A stretch of 64,000 bases of DNA from Frigidibacter sp037095735 (GTDB lineage Bacteria > Pseudomonadota > Alphaproteobacteria > Rhodobacterales > Rhodobacteraceae): the NCBI RefSeq assembly GCF_037095735.1, contig NZ_JBAWKD010000006.1, forward strand, positions 1-64,000, given 5' to 3'. The notes below the pieces were generated by a model that saw only the letters and a list, made by a program, of their open reading frames with translations, was not told where the DNA came from and ran no database searches. The position numbers were made by a program, and so were the translations under genes. Position 1 is the first letter of the stretch; each line of letters opens with the position of its first letter. Positions 50,173-59,140 of this stretch are shown piece by piece.

Positions 50173-51197
50173 CCGTGAAGGTCGCGATCAACGGCTTCGG
50201 CCGCATCGGGCGCAACGTGCTGCGCGCCATCGTGGAATCGGGGCGCACCGACATCGAGGTGGTGGCACTGAACGACCTTGGCCCGGTCGAGACCAATGCC
50301 CACCTGATCCGCTTCGACTCTGTCCACGGCCGCTTCCCGGGCGAGGTCATGACCGGCCCCGACTGGATCGACGTCGGCCGCGGCCCGATGCGGGTCACGG
50401 CGATCCGCGATCCGGCCGAGCTGCCCTGGGACGATGTCGACGTGGCGCTGGAATGCACCGGGTTCTTCACCGACCGCGACAAGGCGGCGCGGCATCTGGA
50501 AAACGGATCGAAGCGGGTGCTGGTCTCGGCCCCGTCCAACGGCGCCGACCGGACGGTGGTCTACGGGGTGAACCATTCCACGCTGAGCGCCGCGGACCGT
50601 GTCGTCTCGAACGGCTCCTGCACCACCAACTGCCTGTCGCCGGTGGCGATGGTGCTGGACCGGACGGTGGGGATCGTGAAGGGCTTCATGACGACCGTGC
50701 ACAGCTATACCGGCGACCAGCCGACGCTCGACACGATGCATGGCGACCTTTACCGGGCGCGGGCCGCGGGGCTGTCGATGATCCCGACCTCGACCGGGGC
50801 GGCGAAGGCGGTGGGGCTGGTGCTGCCCGGGCTGAAGGGGAGGCTCGACGGGGTGGCGATCCGGGTGCCGACGCCCAATGTCTCGGTCGTCGACCTGACC
50901 TTCGAGGCGGGGCGCCCGACCAGCGCCGAGGAGATCAACGAGGCGATTTCTGCCGCCGCGGCGGGGCCGCTGAAAGGTGTGCTGGGCGTGACGGCGCGGC
51001 CCAACGTCTCGGTCGATTTCAACCATGATCCGCGGTCCGCGACCTTCGCGCTGGACCAGACCCGGGTGATGGAGGGGACCTTCGTGCGGGTGCTGGCCTG
51101 GTACGACAACGAATGGGGCTTCTCGAACCGGATGGCCGATACCGCCGTGGCGATGGGGGCGCTGATCGGGGCACGGACGCTCGCGCCCGCGGGGTGA
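50169..51197 (+). CDS. cbbG: glyceraldehyde-3-phosphate dehydrogenase
   Basis: The enzyme interconverts 1,3-bisphosphoglycerate and glyceraldehyde 3-phosphate. The 342-aa protein has the dinucleotide motif VAINGFGRIGRNVLRA, catalytic Cys151 in NGSCTTNCLSP and His178 in TTVHSYTGDQ. The ALNDLG loop (Asn35-Asp36) looks like an NAD-type site, though use of NADP cannot be excluded. It is coupled to cbbT. A composite repeat element separates it from cbbA. Confidence 0.94.
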   Translation: MTVKVAINGFGRIGRNVLRAIVESGRTDIEVVALNDLGPVETNAHLIRFDSVHGRFPGEVMTGPDWIDVGRGPMRVTAIRDPAELPWDDVDVALECTGFFTDRDKAARHLENGSKRVLVSAPSNGADRTVVYGVNHSTLSAADRVVSNGSCTTNCLSPVAMVLDRTVGIVKGFMTTVHSYTGDQPTLDTMHGDLYRARAAGLSMIPTSTGAAKAVGLVLPGLKGRLDGVAIRVPTPNVSVVDLTFEAGRPTSAEEINEAISAAAAGPLKGVLGVTARPNVSVDFNHDPRSATFALDQTRVMEGTFVRVLAWYDNEWGFSNRMADTAVAMGALIGARTLAPAG

Positions 51198-51217
51198 GCG
51201 CCGGATGAGGCGACGCC

Positions 51218-51297
51218 GGGGGCACTGCCCGCCGCCAGCGGTCCTCGGACCGACGGCGAACCGCTGGCAGCCCCCCGGGATATTTCTGCCAATGAGA
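51218..51297. repeat. composite intergenic element, copy 2
   Basis: GGGGGCACTGCCC is followed by a GCCAGCGG/CCGCTGGC inverted repeat enclosing GGTCC-tc-GGACC. The tail CCCCCGGGATATTT..GCCAATGAGAA (51272-51297) is the same as near 4469-4494. It lies in the 117-bp gap before cbbA. Confidence 0.6.
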
Positions 51298-51314
51298 ACA
51301 GGGAGGGGCGCGGG

Positions 51315-52394
51315 ATGGCGCTTGTGACGCTCAGGGAGATGCTGGATCACGCCGCCGAACAGGGCTACGGCGTGCCGGCCTTCAACATCAACTCCATGGA
51401 ACAGGGCATCGCGATCCTGCGCGCGGCCGAGGCCGTCGAGGCGCCGGTGATCCTGCAGGCCAGCCGCGGGGCGCGCAGCTATGCCGGCGACGTGATGCTG
51501 CGCCACATGGTGCAGGCGCTGGCCGAGATGCATCCGCGCATTCCGATCGTGCTGCACCAAGACCATGGCAACGACGACGCCACCTGCCTGTCGGCGATCC
51601 GGCACGGCTTCACCTCGGTGATGATGGACGGCTCGCTCGAGGCGGACATGAAGACGCCGGCGAGCTGGGACTACAACGTCGCGATCACCGCGCGGGTGAC
51701 GCGGGCCGCCCATGCCGTCGGCGCCTCGGTCGAGGGCGAACTGGGTGTGCTCGGCAGCCTCGAGAGCGGCGAGGCCGCGGCCGAGGACGGATCGGGCGCC
51801 GAGGGCAAGTTAGATCAGTCCCAGCTGCTGACCGACCCGGACGAGGCGGCCGAGTTCGTGCGGCTGACCGGCGTCGACGCGCTGGCCATCGCCTGCGGCA
51901 CCTCGCACGGGGCCTACAAGTTCACCCGCGCCCCGGATGGCGAGATCCTGTCGATGGCGACCATCGCGGCGATCCATGCGAAGCTGCCAGACACGCATCT
52001 GGTGATGCATGGCTCGTCCTCGGTCCCGCAATACCTGCAGGACCTGATCAATGCCGAGGGCGGCGAGATGCCCCAGACCTGGGGCGTGCCGGTCGAGGAG
52101 ATCGAGCGCGGCATCCGCATGGGGGTGCGCAAGGTCAACATCGACACCGACTGCCGCATGGCGATGACCGGCCAGTTCCGCCGCGTCGCCCGCGCGCACC
52201 CGCGCGAATTCGATCCGCGCAAGTTCCTGATCCCCGCCATGGCCGAGCTGGAAACGCTCTGCCGCGACCGGTTCGAGCGCTTCGGCGCCGCGGGCCAGGC
52301 GGGCAGGATCCGCGGCCTCTCGATGGACGAGATGGCCCGGCGCTACGCCTCGGGGGCGCTGACCCCGGAAACCGCGACGGCCAAGGCCGCCTGA
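51315..52394 (+). CDS. cbbA: fructose-bisphosphate aldolase, class II (CbbA type)
   Basis: The zinc-dependent aldolase condenses dihydroxyacetone phosphate with glyceraldehyde 3-phosphate or erythrose 4-phosphate. The 359-aa protein has the first metal histidines in VLHQDHGNDDATCLSA, the YgbB-type LGVLGSLESGE, IACGTSHGAYKF, LVMHGSSSVP and the C-terminal VRKVNIDTDCRMAMTG. It is of the long CbbA subtype. The start is preceded by GGGAGGGG. Confidence 0.96.
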   Translation: MALVTLREMLDHAAEQGYGVPAFNINSMEQGIAILRAAEAVEAPVILQASRGARSYAGDVMLRHMVQALAEMHPRIPIVLHQDHGNDDATCLSAIRHGFTSVMMDGSLEADMKTPASWDYNVAITARVTRAAHAVGASVEGELGVLGSLESGEAAAEDGSGAEGKLDQSQLLTDPDEAAEFVRLTGVDALAIACGTSHGAYKFTRAPDGEILSMATIAAIHAKLPDTHLVMHGSSSVPQYLQDLINAEGGEMPQTWGVPVEEIERGIRMGVRKVNIDTDCRMAMTGQFRRVARAHPREFDPRKFLIPAMAELETLCRDRFERFGAAGQAGRIRGLSMDEMARRYASGALTPETATAKAA

Positions 52395-52425
52395 ACGCCA
52401 TAGGACCCTGAGGAGGAGAGAGACG

Positions 52426-53892
52426 ATGAACGACCTGAGCAATCCCAAGCAGATCCGCGGCAAGGAACGCTACAAGGCGGGCGTGCTGAAATACGCGCAG
52501 ATGGGCTACTGGGACGGCGACTACCAGCCCAAGGACACCGATGTCCTTGCCCTGTTCCGCATCACGCCCCAGGAGGGCGTCGACCCGATCGAGGCGGCGG
52601 CGGCGGTGGCGGGCGAAAGCTCGACCGCGACCTGGACCGTGGTCTGGACCGACCGGCTGACCGCCTGCGACCAGTACCGCGCCAAGGCCTACAAGGTCGA
52701 ACCCGTGCCCGGCACGCCGGGGCAGTACTTCTGTTATGTCGCCTACGACCTGATCCTGTTCGAAGAAGGCTCGATCGCGAACCTCACCGCCTCGATCATC
52801 GGCAACGTCTTCTCGTTCAAGCCGCTGAAAGCCGCCCGGCTCGAGGACATGCGCCTGCCGGTGGCCTATGTGAAGACCTTCCGCGGGCCGCCCACCGGGC
52901 TGGTGGTGGAGCGCGAGCGGCTCGACAAGTTCGGCCGGCCGCTGCTGGGCGCCACGACGAAGCCGAAGCTGGGGCTCTCGGGCAAGAACTACGGCCGCGT
53001 CGTCTACGAGGGGCTGAAGGGCGGGCTCGACTTCATGAAGGACGACGAGAACATCAACTCGCAACCCTTCATGCATTGGCGCGACCGGTTCCTCTACTGC
53101 ATGGAGGCGGTCAACAAGGCCTCGGCCGAGACCGGCGAGGTGAAGGGCCACTACCTCAACGTCACCGCCGGCACGATGGAGGAGATGTACGCCCGCGCCG
53201 AATTCGCCAAGGAGCTGGGCTCGGTCATCATCATGGTCGACCTGATCATCGGCTACACGGCGACCCAGTCGATCTCGAACTGGGCGCGGCAGAACGACAT
53301 GATCCTGCACATGCACCGTGCGGGCCATGGCACCTACACCCGCCAGAAGAACCACGGGATCAGCTTCCGCGTCATCGCCAAGTGGCTGCGGCTCGCCGGT
53401 GTCGACCACCTGCACTGCGGCACCGCCGTCGGCAAGCTGGAGGGCGATCCGCCCACCGTGCAGGGCTATTACAACGTCTGCCGCGAGACGCACAATCCGG
53501 TCGACCTTCAGCGGGGGATCTTCTTCGAGCAGGACTGGGCCGACATCAAGAAGGTGATGCCGGTGGCCTCGGGTGGGATCCATGCCGGGCAGATGCACCA
53601 GCTGATCGACCTCTTCGGCGACGACGTGGTGCTGCAGTTCGGCGGCGGCACCATCGGCCATCCGATGGGCATCCAGGCCGGCGCGACCGCGAACCGCGTG
53701 GCGCTGGAAGCCATGGTGCTGGCCCGCAACGAGGGGCGCGACATCGCCACCGAGGGCCCCGAGATCCTGCGGGCCGCCGCGAAGTGGTGCAAGCCGCTCG
53801 AGGCCGCGCTCGATACCTGGGGCAACATCAGCTTCAACTACACGCCCACCGACACGTCGGACTTCGTGCCGACCCCCGAAGTCGCGATGTGA
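52426..53892 (+). CDS. cbbL: RuBisCO large subunit, red-type form I
   Basis: This is the catalytic subunit that fixes CO2 onto ribulose bisphosphate. The 488-aa sequence has catalytic Lys179 (GATTKPKLGLS), the carbamylated Lys205 with its Mg ligands Asp207 and Glu208 (GLDFMKDDENI), and loop 6 Lys337 (CGTAVGKLEGDPPT). The N-terminal KERYKAGVLKYAQMGYWDGDY and C-terminus TSDFVPTPEVAM are typical of red-type IC enzymes of proteobacteria. cbbS follows after 11 bp, and cbbX is just downstream. Confidence 0.98.
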   Translation: MNDLSNPKQIRGKERYKAGVLKYAQMGYWDGDYQPKDTDVLALFRITPQEGVDPIEAAAAVAGESSTATWTVVWTDRLTACDQYRAKAYKVEPVPGTPGQYFCYVAYDLILFEEGSIANLTASIIGNVFSFKPLKAARLEDMRLPVAYVKTFRGPPTGLVVERERLDKFGRPLLGATTKPKLGLSGKNYGRVVYEGLKGGLDFMKDDENINSQPFMHWRDRFLYCMEAVNKASAETGEVKGHYLNVTAGTMEEMYARAEFAKELGSVIIMVDLIIGYTATQSISNWARQNDMILHMHRAGHGTYTRQKNHGISFRVIAKWLRLAGVDHLHCGTAVGKLEGDPPTVQGYYNVCRETHNPVDLQRGIFFEQDWADIKKVMPVASGGIHAGQMHQLIDLFGDDVVLQFGGGTIGHPMGIQAGATANRVALEAMVLARNEGRDIATEGPEILRAAAKWCKPLEAALDTWGNISFNYTPTDTSDFVPTPEVAM

Positions 53893-53903
53893 GGAGGATC
53901 ACC

Positions 53904-54293
53904 ATGCGCATCACTCAGGGCTGCTTTTCCTTCCTGCCCGATCTCGACGACGCCCAGATCACGGCGCAGGTGCAATACATGCTCGACCGCGGCTGGGCGG
54001 TCAGCGTCGAATACACCGACGATCCCCATCCCCGGAACACGTACTGGGAGATGTGGGGCCACCCGATGTTCGACCTGCGCGACGCCAAGGGCGCGATGAT
54101 CGAGCTCGACGACTGCCGCAAGGCGCATCCCGACAGCTACATCCGGATGATGGCCTTCGACAGCACCCGCGGCTTCGAAACGGTGATGATGTCCTTCATC
54201 GTCAACCGCCCCGCCGCCGAGCCGAGGCTGCACATGACCCGCACCGATTTCGAGAGCCGGTCGCAGAAATACGGCTGGGACGCGCGGATCTGA
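53904..54293 (+). CDS. cbbS: RuBisCO small subunit, red-type
   Basis: The 129-aa small subunit caps the L8 core. It starts MRITQGCFSFLPDLDDAQI and contains WAVSVEYTDDPHPRNTYWEMW. It has the C-terminal extension (RLHMTRTDFESRSQKYGW) that forms the extra beta-hairpin of red-type enzymes. A strong GAGGAGG site lies 5 bases before the ATG. It forms an L8S8 enzyme with CbbL. Confidence 0.97.
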   Translation: MRITQGCFSFLPDLDDAQITAQVQYMLDRGWAVSVEYTDDPHPRNTYWEMWGHPMFDLRDAKGAMIELDDCRKAHPDSYIRMMAFDSTRGFETVMMSFIVNRPAAEPRLHMTRTDFESRSQKYGWDARI

Positions 54294-54388
54294 CCGCCGC
54301 CCGGTGACGCCCCCTGCCGCGCCCCGCCTCCTCGACGCCTCCTCTTCCGACGGGGCGCGGCCCTTTTCCCTGACCCCCGAGGTGTCCC

Positions 54389-55318
54389 ATGAACGCCCCC
54401 ACCGATCCGATCCGCCCCACGACCGTCGACCTGGCCGCCCAGTACGAAAGCTCGGGCGTGGCCGAGGTGCTGCGCGAACTCGATGCCGAGCTGATCGGCC
54501 TCGCCCCGGTCAAGCAGCGCATCCGCGAGACGGCGGCGCTCTTGCTGGTGGACCGGGCGCGGCGCGACATGGGGCTCGCCTTCGAGACGCCGACGCTGCA
54601 CATGTCCTTCACCGGCAATCCCGGCACCGGCAAGACCACGGTCGCGCTGAAGATGGCGGGGCTGCTGCACCGGCTGGGCTATGTGCGCAAGGGCCACCTC
54701 GTCAGCGTCACCCGCGACGACCTGGTGGGCCAGTACATCGGCCACACCGCGCCCAAGACCAAGGAGGTGCTCAAGCGCGCCATGGGGGGCGTACTCTTCA
54801 TCGACGAGGCCTACTACCTCTACAAGCCCGACAACGAGCGCGATTACGGGCAGGAGGCGATCGAGATCCTGCTGCAGGTGATGGAGAACAACCGCGACGA
54901 CCTCGTGGTGATCATGGCCGGATATGCCGACCGGATGGACCGGTTCTTCGCCGCCAATCCCGGTTTCCGGTCGCGCATCGCCCATCACATCGACTTCCCG
55001 GACTACAGCGATGCAGAGCTTGCCCGCATCGCCGACACGATGCTGGAACATCAGGGCTACGGCTTCGACGACGGGGGCCGCGCGACCTTCGCCGACTACA
55101 TCGGCCACCGGCGTGGCCAGCCGCATTTCGCCAATGCCCGCTCGATCCGCAACGCGCTGGACCGCGCGCGCCTGCGGCAAGCGAACCGGTTGTTCGAGAC
55201 GGCGCAGGGCCCGCTCGATGCCCGCGCGCTCTCGACGATCACAGCTGAGGACATCGCCGCCAGCCGCGTCTTCACCGGCGGGCTGAAGATCGGCACCACG
55301 CAACGGGAGAGCGCATGA
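54389..55318 (+). CDS. cbbX: RuBisCO activase CbbX (AAA+)
   Basis: CbbX is a hexameric AAA+ ATPase that pulls on the large subunit C-terminus to release inhibitory sugar phosphates from red-type RuBisCO. The 309-aa protein has Walker A GNPGTGKTT (76-84), the pore-loop tyrosine in VGQYIGHTAPKTK, Walker B GGVLFIDEAYYLY, and the sensor region AGYADRMDRFF. It directly follows cbbS, as in Rhodobacter. Its stop overlaps the rpe start. Confidence 0.96.
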   Translation: MNAPTDPIRPTTVDLAAQYESSGVAEVLRELDAELIGLAPVKQRIRETAALLLVDRARRDMGLAFETPTLHMSFTGNPGTGKTTVALKMAGLLHRLGYVRKGHLVSVTRDDLVGQYIGHTAPKTKEVLKRAMGGVLFIDEAYYLYKPDNERDYGQEAIEILLQVMENNRDDLVVIMAGYADRMDRFFAANPGFRSRIAHHIDFPDYSDAELARIADTMLEHQGYGFDDGGRATFADYIGHRRGQPHFANARSIRNALDRARLRQANRLFETAQGPLDARALSTITAEDIAASRVFTGGLKIGTTQRESA

Positions 55319-56007
55319 TGGACCGCCAGATCAGGATCGCGCCCTCGATCCTTTCCGCCGATTTCGCCGATTTCGGGCGCGAGATCCGCGCGATCGAGGA
55401 TCAGGGCGCCGACTGGGTGCATGTCGACGTGATGGATGGCCATTTCGTGCCGAACCTGACCTTCGGCCCGCAGGCGGTGAAGGCCTTCCGCCGCCATGTC
55501 ACCACCGTGATGGATGTCCACCTGATGATCGCCCCGGTCGATCCCTGGATCGCCGCCTATGCCGAGGCGGGCGCGGACGTGCTGACCGCGCATCTCGAGG
55601 CCGGGCCGCATGTCCACCGCACGCTGCAGGCGATCAGCGCGGCGGGGATGAAGGCCGGGCTCGCGCTGAACCCCGGCACCCCGGCCGAGGCGGCGGCACC
55701 GCTGCTGGACGTGGCCGACATGGTCTGTGTGATGACGGTGAACCCGGGCTTCGGCGGGCAGGGTTTTCTGGACATGACGCCGAAGCTGCGTGCGCTGCGC
55801 GCGATGATCGGCGACCGCCCGGTGCTGATCGAGGTGGACGGCGGCGTCGATCCGGCCAATGCCGCCCGCCTTGCCGCGGCGGGCGCCGACGTGCTGGTCG
55901 CGGGCTCGGCCGTGTTCCGCGGCGGCTCGGCAGAGGCGCCGGCCGCCTATGGCCGCAACATCCGCGCCCTGCGCGAGGCCGCCGCCGGCGCCCTCGCCCC
56001 GGCCTGA
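55315..56007 (+). CDS. cbbE: ribulose-phosphate 3-epimerase
   Basis: The enzyme interconverts ribulose 5-phosphate and xylulose 5-phosphate. The 230-aa TIM-barrel protein has IAPSILSADFADFG, VHVDVMDGHFVPNLTFG with metal-binding residues, MTVNPGFGGQGF and IEVDGGVDPANA. ATGs at 55315 and 55318 are in frame; the first overlaps the cbbX stop as ATGA. Length is typical. Confidence 0.96.
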   Translation: MMDRQIRIAPSILSADFADFGREIRAIEDQGADWVHVDVMDGHFVPNLTFGPQAVKAFRRHVTTVMDVHLMIAPVDPWIAAYAEAGADVLTAHLEAGPHVHRTLQAISAAGMKAGLALNPGTPAEAAAPLLDVADMVCVMTVNPGFGGQGFLDMTPKLRALRAMIGDRPVLIEVDGGVDPANAARLAAAGADVLVAGSAVFRGGSAEAPAAYGRNIRALREAAAGALAPA

Positions 56008-56021
56008 AAAGGAGAGTGCCC

Positions 56022-56114
56022 ATGCCCCGCTGCCCCGCCCGCCCCGCGCCGCCGCGCATCCGTGTCACCGTGCCGCCCTTCGGGGCCGGAACGCTGCGGC
56101 GCAGGCCGCTGTGA
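56022..56114 (+). CDS. 30-aa micro-ORF ahead of cbbZ
   Basis: An ATG with a strong AAGGAGAGTGCCC ribosome-binding site opens a 30-codon frame rich in Pro and Arg (starting MPRCPARPAPPRIRV). It ends with TGA at 56112-56114, overlapping the cbbZ ATG as TGATG. The cbbZ start itself has no good ribosome-binding site. The simplest reading is a leader that loads ribosomes for coupled translation of cbbZ. A frameshift error making it the original cbbZ N-terminus is possible. Confidence 0.55.
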   Translation: MPRCPARPAPPRIRVTVPPFGAGTLRRRPL

Positions 56115-56776
56115 TGGCGCGCATCATCTTCGACCTCGACGGCACGCTGATCAATTCCGCGCCCGATGTCATGGGCGTTGCCAACGCGATTCTGGCCGAA
56201 CAGGGCGTGGCCCCGATCTCGCTTGCGCAGACGCGCAGCTTCATCGGCAACGGCGTCGCCACCTTCGTCGCGCGGATGCGCGCCGCCCGCGCCCTGCCAG
56301 AGACGCTGCAGGCCCCGATGCTGGACGCCTTCCGCGCGCGCTATGACGCGGCGGTGGGCGCCACCCTGCCCTATCCGGGCGTCGCCACGGCACTGGCGCG
56401 GCTGGGCGCGGCGGGGCATGCGATCGGACTTTGCACCAACAAGCCGGTCTCTGCCGCCCGCGCGGTGCTGGGCCATGTCGGGCTGTTGCCCGCCTTCGAC
56501 GCGATCATCGGCGGCGACAGCCTTGCCCTGCAGAAGCCGGACCCTGCGCCGCTGCTGGCCGTGCTCGACGCCCTGCCGCCCGGACCCGCGCTCTACGTCG
56601 GCGACAGCGAGGTGGACGCCGAGACCGCGGCGGCCGCCGGGCTGCCGTTCCTGCTCTACACCGGCGGCTACAGCCGCGGCCCGGCCTCGGCCATCGCCGC
56701 GACCGCCCGTTTCGCCCACCACGCCGCGCTGCCCGATCTGGTCGCCGCGGCCCTGACCGAGGCCGCCGGATGCTGA
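56114..56776 (+). CDS. cbbZ: phosphoglycolate phosphatase CbbZ (HAD family)
   Basis: The enzyme dephosphorylates 2-phosphoglycolate made by RuBisCO oxygenation. The 220-aa protein has HAD motif I IFDLDGTLINS, motif II LCTNKP, motif III around LALQKPDPAPL and motif IV VGDSEVDAETA. Translation is probably coupled to the micro-ORF upstream, and it overlaps cbbY by 7 bp. Confidence 0.93.
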   Translation: MARIIFDLDGTLINSAPDVMGVANAILAEQGVAPISLAQTRSFIGNGVATFVARMRAARALPETLQAPMLDAFRARYDAAVGATLPYPGVATALARLGAAGHAIGLCTNKPVSAARAVLGHVGLLPAFDAIIGGDSLALQKPDPAPLLAVLDALPPGPALYVGDSEVDAETAAAAGLPFLLYTGGYSRGPASAIAATARFAHHAALPDLVAAALTEAAGC

Positions 56777-57477
56777 AAGCCCTGATCTTCGACGTGGACG
56801 GCACCCTGGCCGAAACCGAGGACGCCCACCGCCGCGCCTTCAACGAGACCTTCGCCGAGGCGAGGCTGAACTGGCGCTGGTCGGTCGCGCAGTATCGCCG
56901 GCTGCTGACAACCACCGGCGGGAAAGAGCGGATGCGCCGCCACCGTGACGAGACCGGCGCGACCGGCCCCGACGACGCCACCATCGCGGCGCTGCATGCC
57001 CGCAAGACCCGCCGCTATGCCGAGATCGTCGCCGGCGGCGGGCTGGCGCTGCGCCCCGGCGTGGCCGCGCTGATCACCCGCGCCCGCGACGCCGGGCTGC
57101 GCCTTGCGGTCGCCACCACCACCAACCTGCCCAATGTCGATGCCCTGACGCTTGCGGTCTGGGGCCGGCCCTCGGGCGCGGTCTTCGACGTGGTCGCCGC
57201 CGGCGACGAGGTCGAGCGCAAGAAGCCCGCCCCCGACATCTACCTGCGCGCGCTGGCGCGGCTCAGGCTGCGGCCCGAGGACTGCCTCGCCTTCGAGGAC
57301 AGCCGCAACGGCCTGATCGCCGCCCGCGCCGCCGGGATCGCCACCGCGATCACCCCCTCGCTCTTCACCGAGGGCGAGGATTTCACCGGCGCCGACTGGA
57401 TCCTGCCCGACCTGATCCGGCTTCCCGAAGGCATCGAGGCGCGCCTTGCCGGGGCCGCCCGAGCGGGCGCGGCCTGA
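56770..57477 (+). CDS. cbbY: xylulose-1,5-bisphosphate phosphatase CbbY (HAD family)
   Basis: CbbY of Rhodobacter removes xylulose 1,5-bisphosphate, a misfire product that inhibits RuBisCO. The 235-aa protein has motif I IFDVDGTLAETED, the cap region with TTGGKERMRRH, motif II ATTTNL, motif III KKPAPDIYL and motif IV AFEDSRNG. It ends the operon and converges on the GMC oxidoreductase gene 19 bp away. Confidence 0.94.
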   Translation: MLKALIFDVDGTLAETEDAHRRAFNETFAEARLNWRWSVAQYRRLLTTTGGKERMRRHRDETGATGPDDATIAALHARKTRRYAEIVAGGGLALRPGVAALITRARDAGLRLAVATTTNLPNVDALTLAVWGRPSGAVFDVVAAGDEVERKKPAPDIYLRALARLRLRPEDCLAFEDSRNGLIAARAAGIATAITPSLFTEGEDFTGADWILPDLIRLPEGIEARLAGAARAGAA

Positions 57478-57496
57478 GCACGCCCGGGCAGCACGT

Positions 57497-59140
57497 TCAG
57501 GCGACGGCGCGCGCTGCGCTGGCCGGATGCGCCCGCGCCGCGGCGCGGATCAGTGCCGCGCCCTTCTCGGCGATCATCATCACCGCGGCCTGCGTGTTGC
57601 CCGACACCATCGCCGGCATCACCGAGGCATCGACGACGCGCAGCCCCTCGAGCCCGTGCAGCCGCAGTTCCGGGTCGACCACCGCGCCCGCATCGGTGCC
57701 CATCCGGCAGGTCCCGGCGACATGGTAGATCGTCTGGCCATTGGCCCGCGCGAAGGCCAGCCAGTCGGCAGCGCTCTGGCAGGCCGGGCCGGGGCTCATC
57801 TCGTGGTCGCGGAAGGCGTCCATCGGCGCCTGCCCCACGATCTCGCGCGCCATGCGCATCCCCTCGACCATCGCACGGCGGTCCTCGTCCTCGGCCAGGA
57901 AGTTCGGGCGGATCGCCGGGCCCTGCCGCGGATCTGGGCCGCGCAGGTGGATCGTGCCGCGTGACTGCGGACGCAACTGGGTGACGCCGATGGTCATGCC
58001 CGGCAACCGGTCGAGCTTGCGCTCGGCGGCGTTGGCGTAGCTCGCATGCATGAAGAAATACTGCACATCCGGCCCCTCGAGCCCCGGCCGCGTCCGCACG
58101 AACCCATGCGCAAGCCCGGTGCCCAGTGTCAGCACCCCGCGCCGCGACAGGCCGTAGCGCAGCACCTCGGCCAGCAGCGGCAGGCCCCGGGTGCGGTCGT
58201 TCAGCGTCCCGGGCTGGCGCACCCGCCAGTTCATCCGGGTGCAGAAATGGTCGAGGTAGTTCTCGCCCACCCCCGGCAGTGCGTGGCGGGTCTCGATCCC
58301 CGCCGCGGCGAGGACCGCGGGCGCGCCGATGCCCGACAGTTCCAGAAGCTGCGGGCTCTGGATCGCGCCGGCGGCAAGGACCACCTCGCGCCGGGCGGTG
58401 ATCGCGCGGGGCGCTCCGCCGTGCTCGGCCAGAACGCCGGTCACGCGGCGGCCCTCGAGCAGCAGGCGGGTGACGAAGACCCCGGTCGCGACACGCAGGT
58501 TCGCCCGGCTCCGCGCCGGCGCCAGCCAGGCATCGGCGGCGCTGGCCCTGCGGCCGCGGTCCTGATTGACCTGATAGTAGCCGAAGCCGTCCTGCGCGGC
58601 GCCGTTGTAATCGGCGCTGCGCCTGTGCCCCGCGGCTTCGGCGGCGGCGATGAAGGCCTCGGCGATCGGGGGATGCTCGGCCACGACCTCGACCGGCAGC
58701 GGCCCTCCGCGCCCGCGCAGCCCCTCGGGGTCGGGGCCGCGATAGGCCTCGATCCCGCGGAACACCGGCGCGACGTCGGCCCAGGACCAGCCCCGCGCGC
58801 CCAGCTGCGCCCAGAGGTCGTAATCCTGCGGCTGGCCGATGACATAGATCATGCCGTTGATCAGGGTCGAGCCGCCCAGCCCCTTGCCGCGCGGCACCGC
58901 GATCACCCGGTTGCCGGTCGCGGGTTCGGGCTCGGTCGCAAAGTGCCAATTGTACCGCGGGTTGGTGAGCAGCTTGTAGAAGCCCGCCGGGATCCCGATC
59001 CAGGGACTGCGCGGCTCTCCCCCGGCCTCGAGCAGCAGGACCCGCACCGCCGGATCCTCGGACAGGCGGTTGGCAAGGATGCAGCCCGCGGTGCCACCGC
59101 CGACGATGACATAGTCCCAGTCGCCATCAAGCGTGTGCAT
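57497..59140 (-). CDS. GMC oxidoreductase (choline dehydrogenase-like)
   Basis: The 547-aa flavoprotein has the FAD-binding VIVGGGTAGCILANRL, the GMC signature 1 around GKGLGGSTLINGMIYV, signature 2 GAIQSPQLLELSGIG, and the C-terminal catalytic His region YHVAGTCRMG with SGNTQAA. Members oxidise alcohols to aldehydes or ketones. Choline is only one option, and no betaine aldehyde dehydrogenase or other betaine gene lies nearby. It is the last gene of the liv-SDR-AroE-like operon, overlapping the AroE-like gene as TGATG. Confidence 0.9.
   Translation of the reverse strand: MHTLDGDWDYVIVGGGTAGCILANRLSEDPAVRVLLLEAGGEPRSPWIGIPAGFYKLLTNPRYNWHFATEPEPATGNRVIAVPRGKGLGGSTLINGMIYVIGQPQDYDLWAQLGARGWSWADVAPVFRGIEAYRGPDPEGLRGRGGPLPVEVVAEHPPIAEAFIAAAEAAGHRRSADYNGAAQDGFGYYQVNQDRGRRASAADAWLAPARSRANLRVATGVFVTRLLLEGRRVTGVLAEHGGAPRAITARREVVLAAGAIQSPQLLELSGIGAPAVLAAAGIETRHALPGVGENYLDHFCTRMNWRVRQPGTLNDRTRGLPLLAEVLRYGLSRRGVLTLGTGLAHGFVRTRPGLEGPDVQYFFMHASYANAAERKLDRLPGMTIGVTQLRPQSRGTIHLRGPDPRQGPAIRPNFLAEDEDRRAMVEGMRMAREIVGQAPMDAFRDHEMSPGPACQSAADWLAFARANGQTIYHVAGTCRMGTDAGAVVDPELRLHGLEGLRVVDASVMPAMVSGNTQAAVMMIAEKGAALIRAAARAHPASAARAVA

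Noticed and set aside
57497..59140. Naming the GMC oxidoreductase betA (choline dehydrogenase)
   Set aside because: There is no betB, betI or choline transporter nearby, and the operon context points to another substrate.
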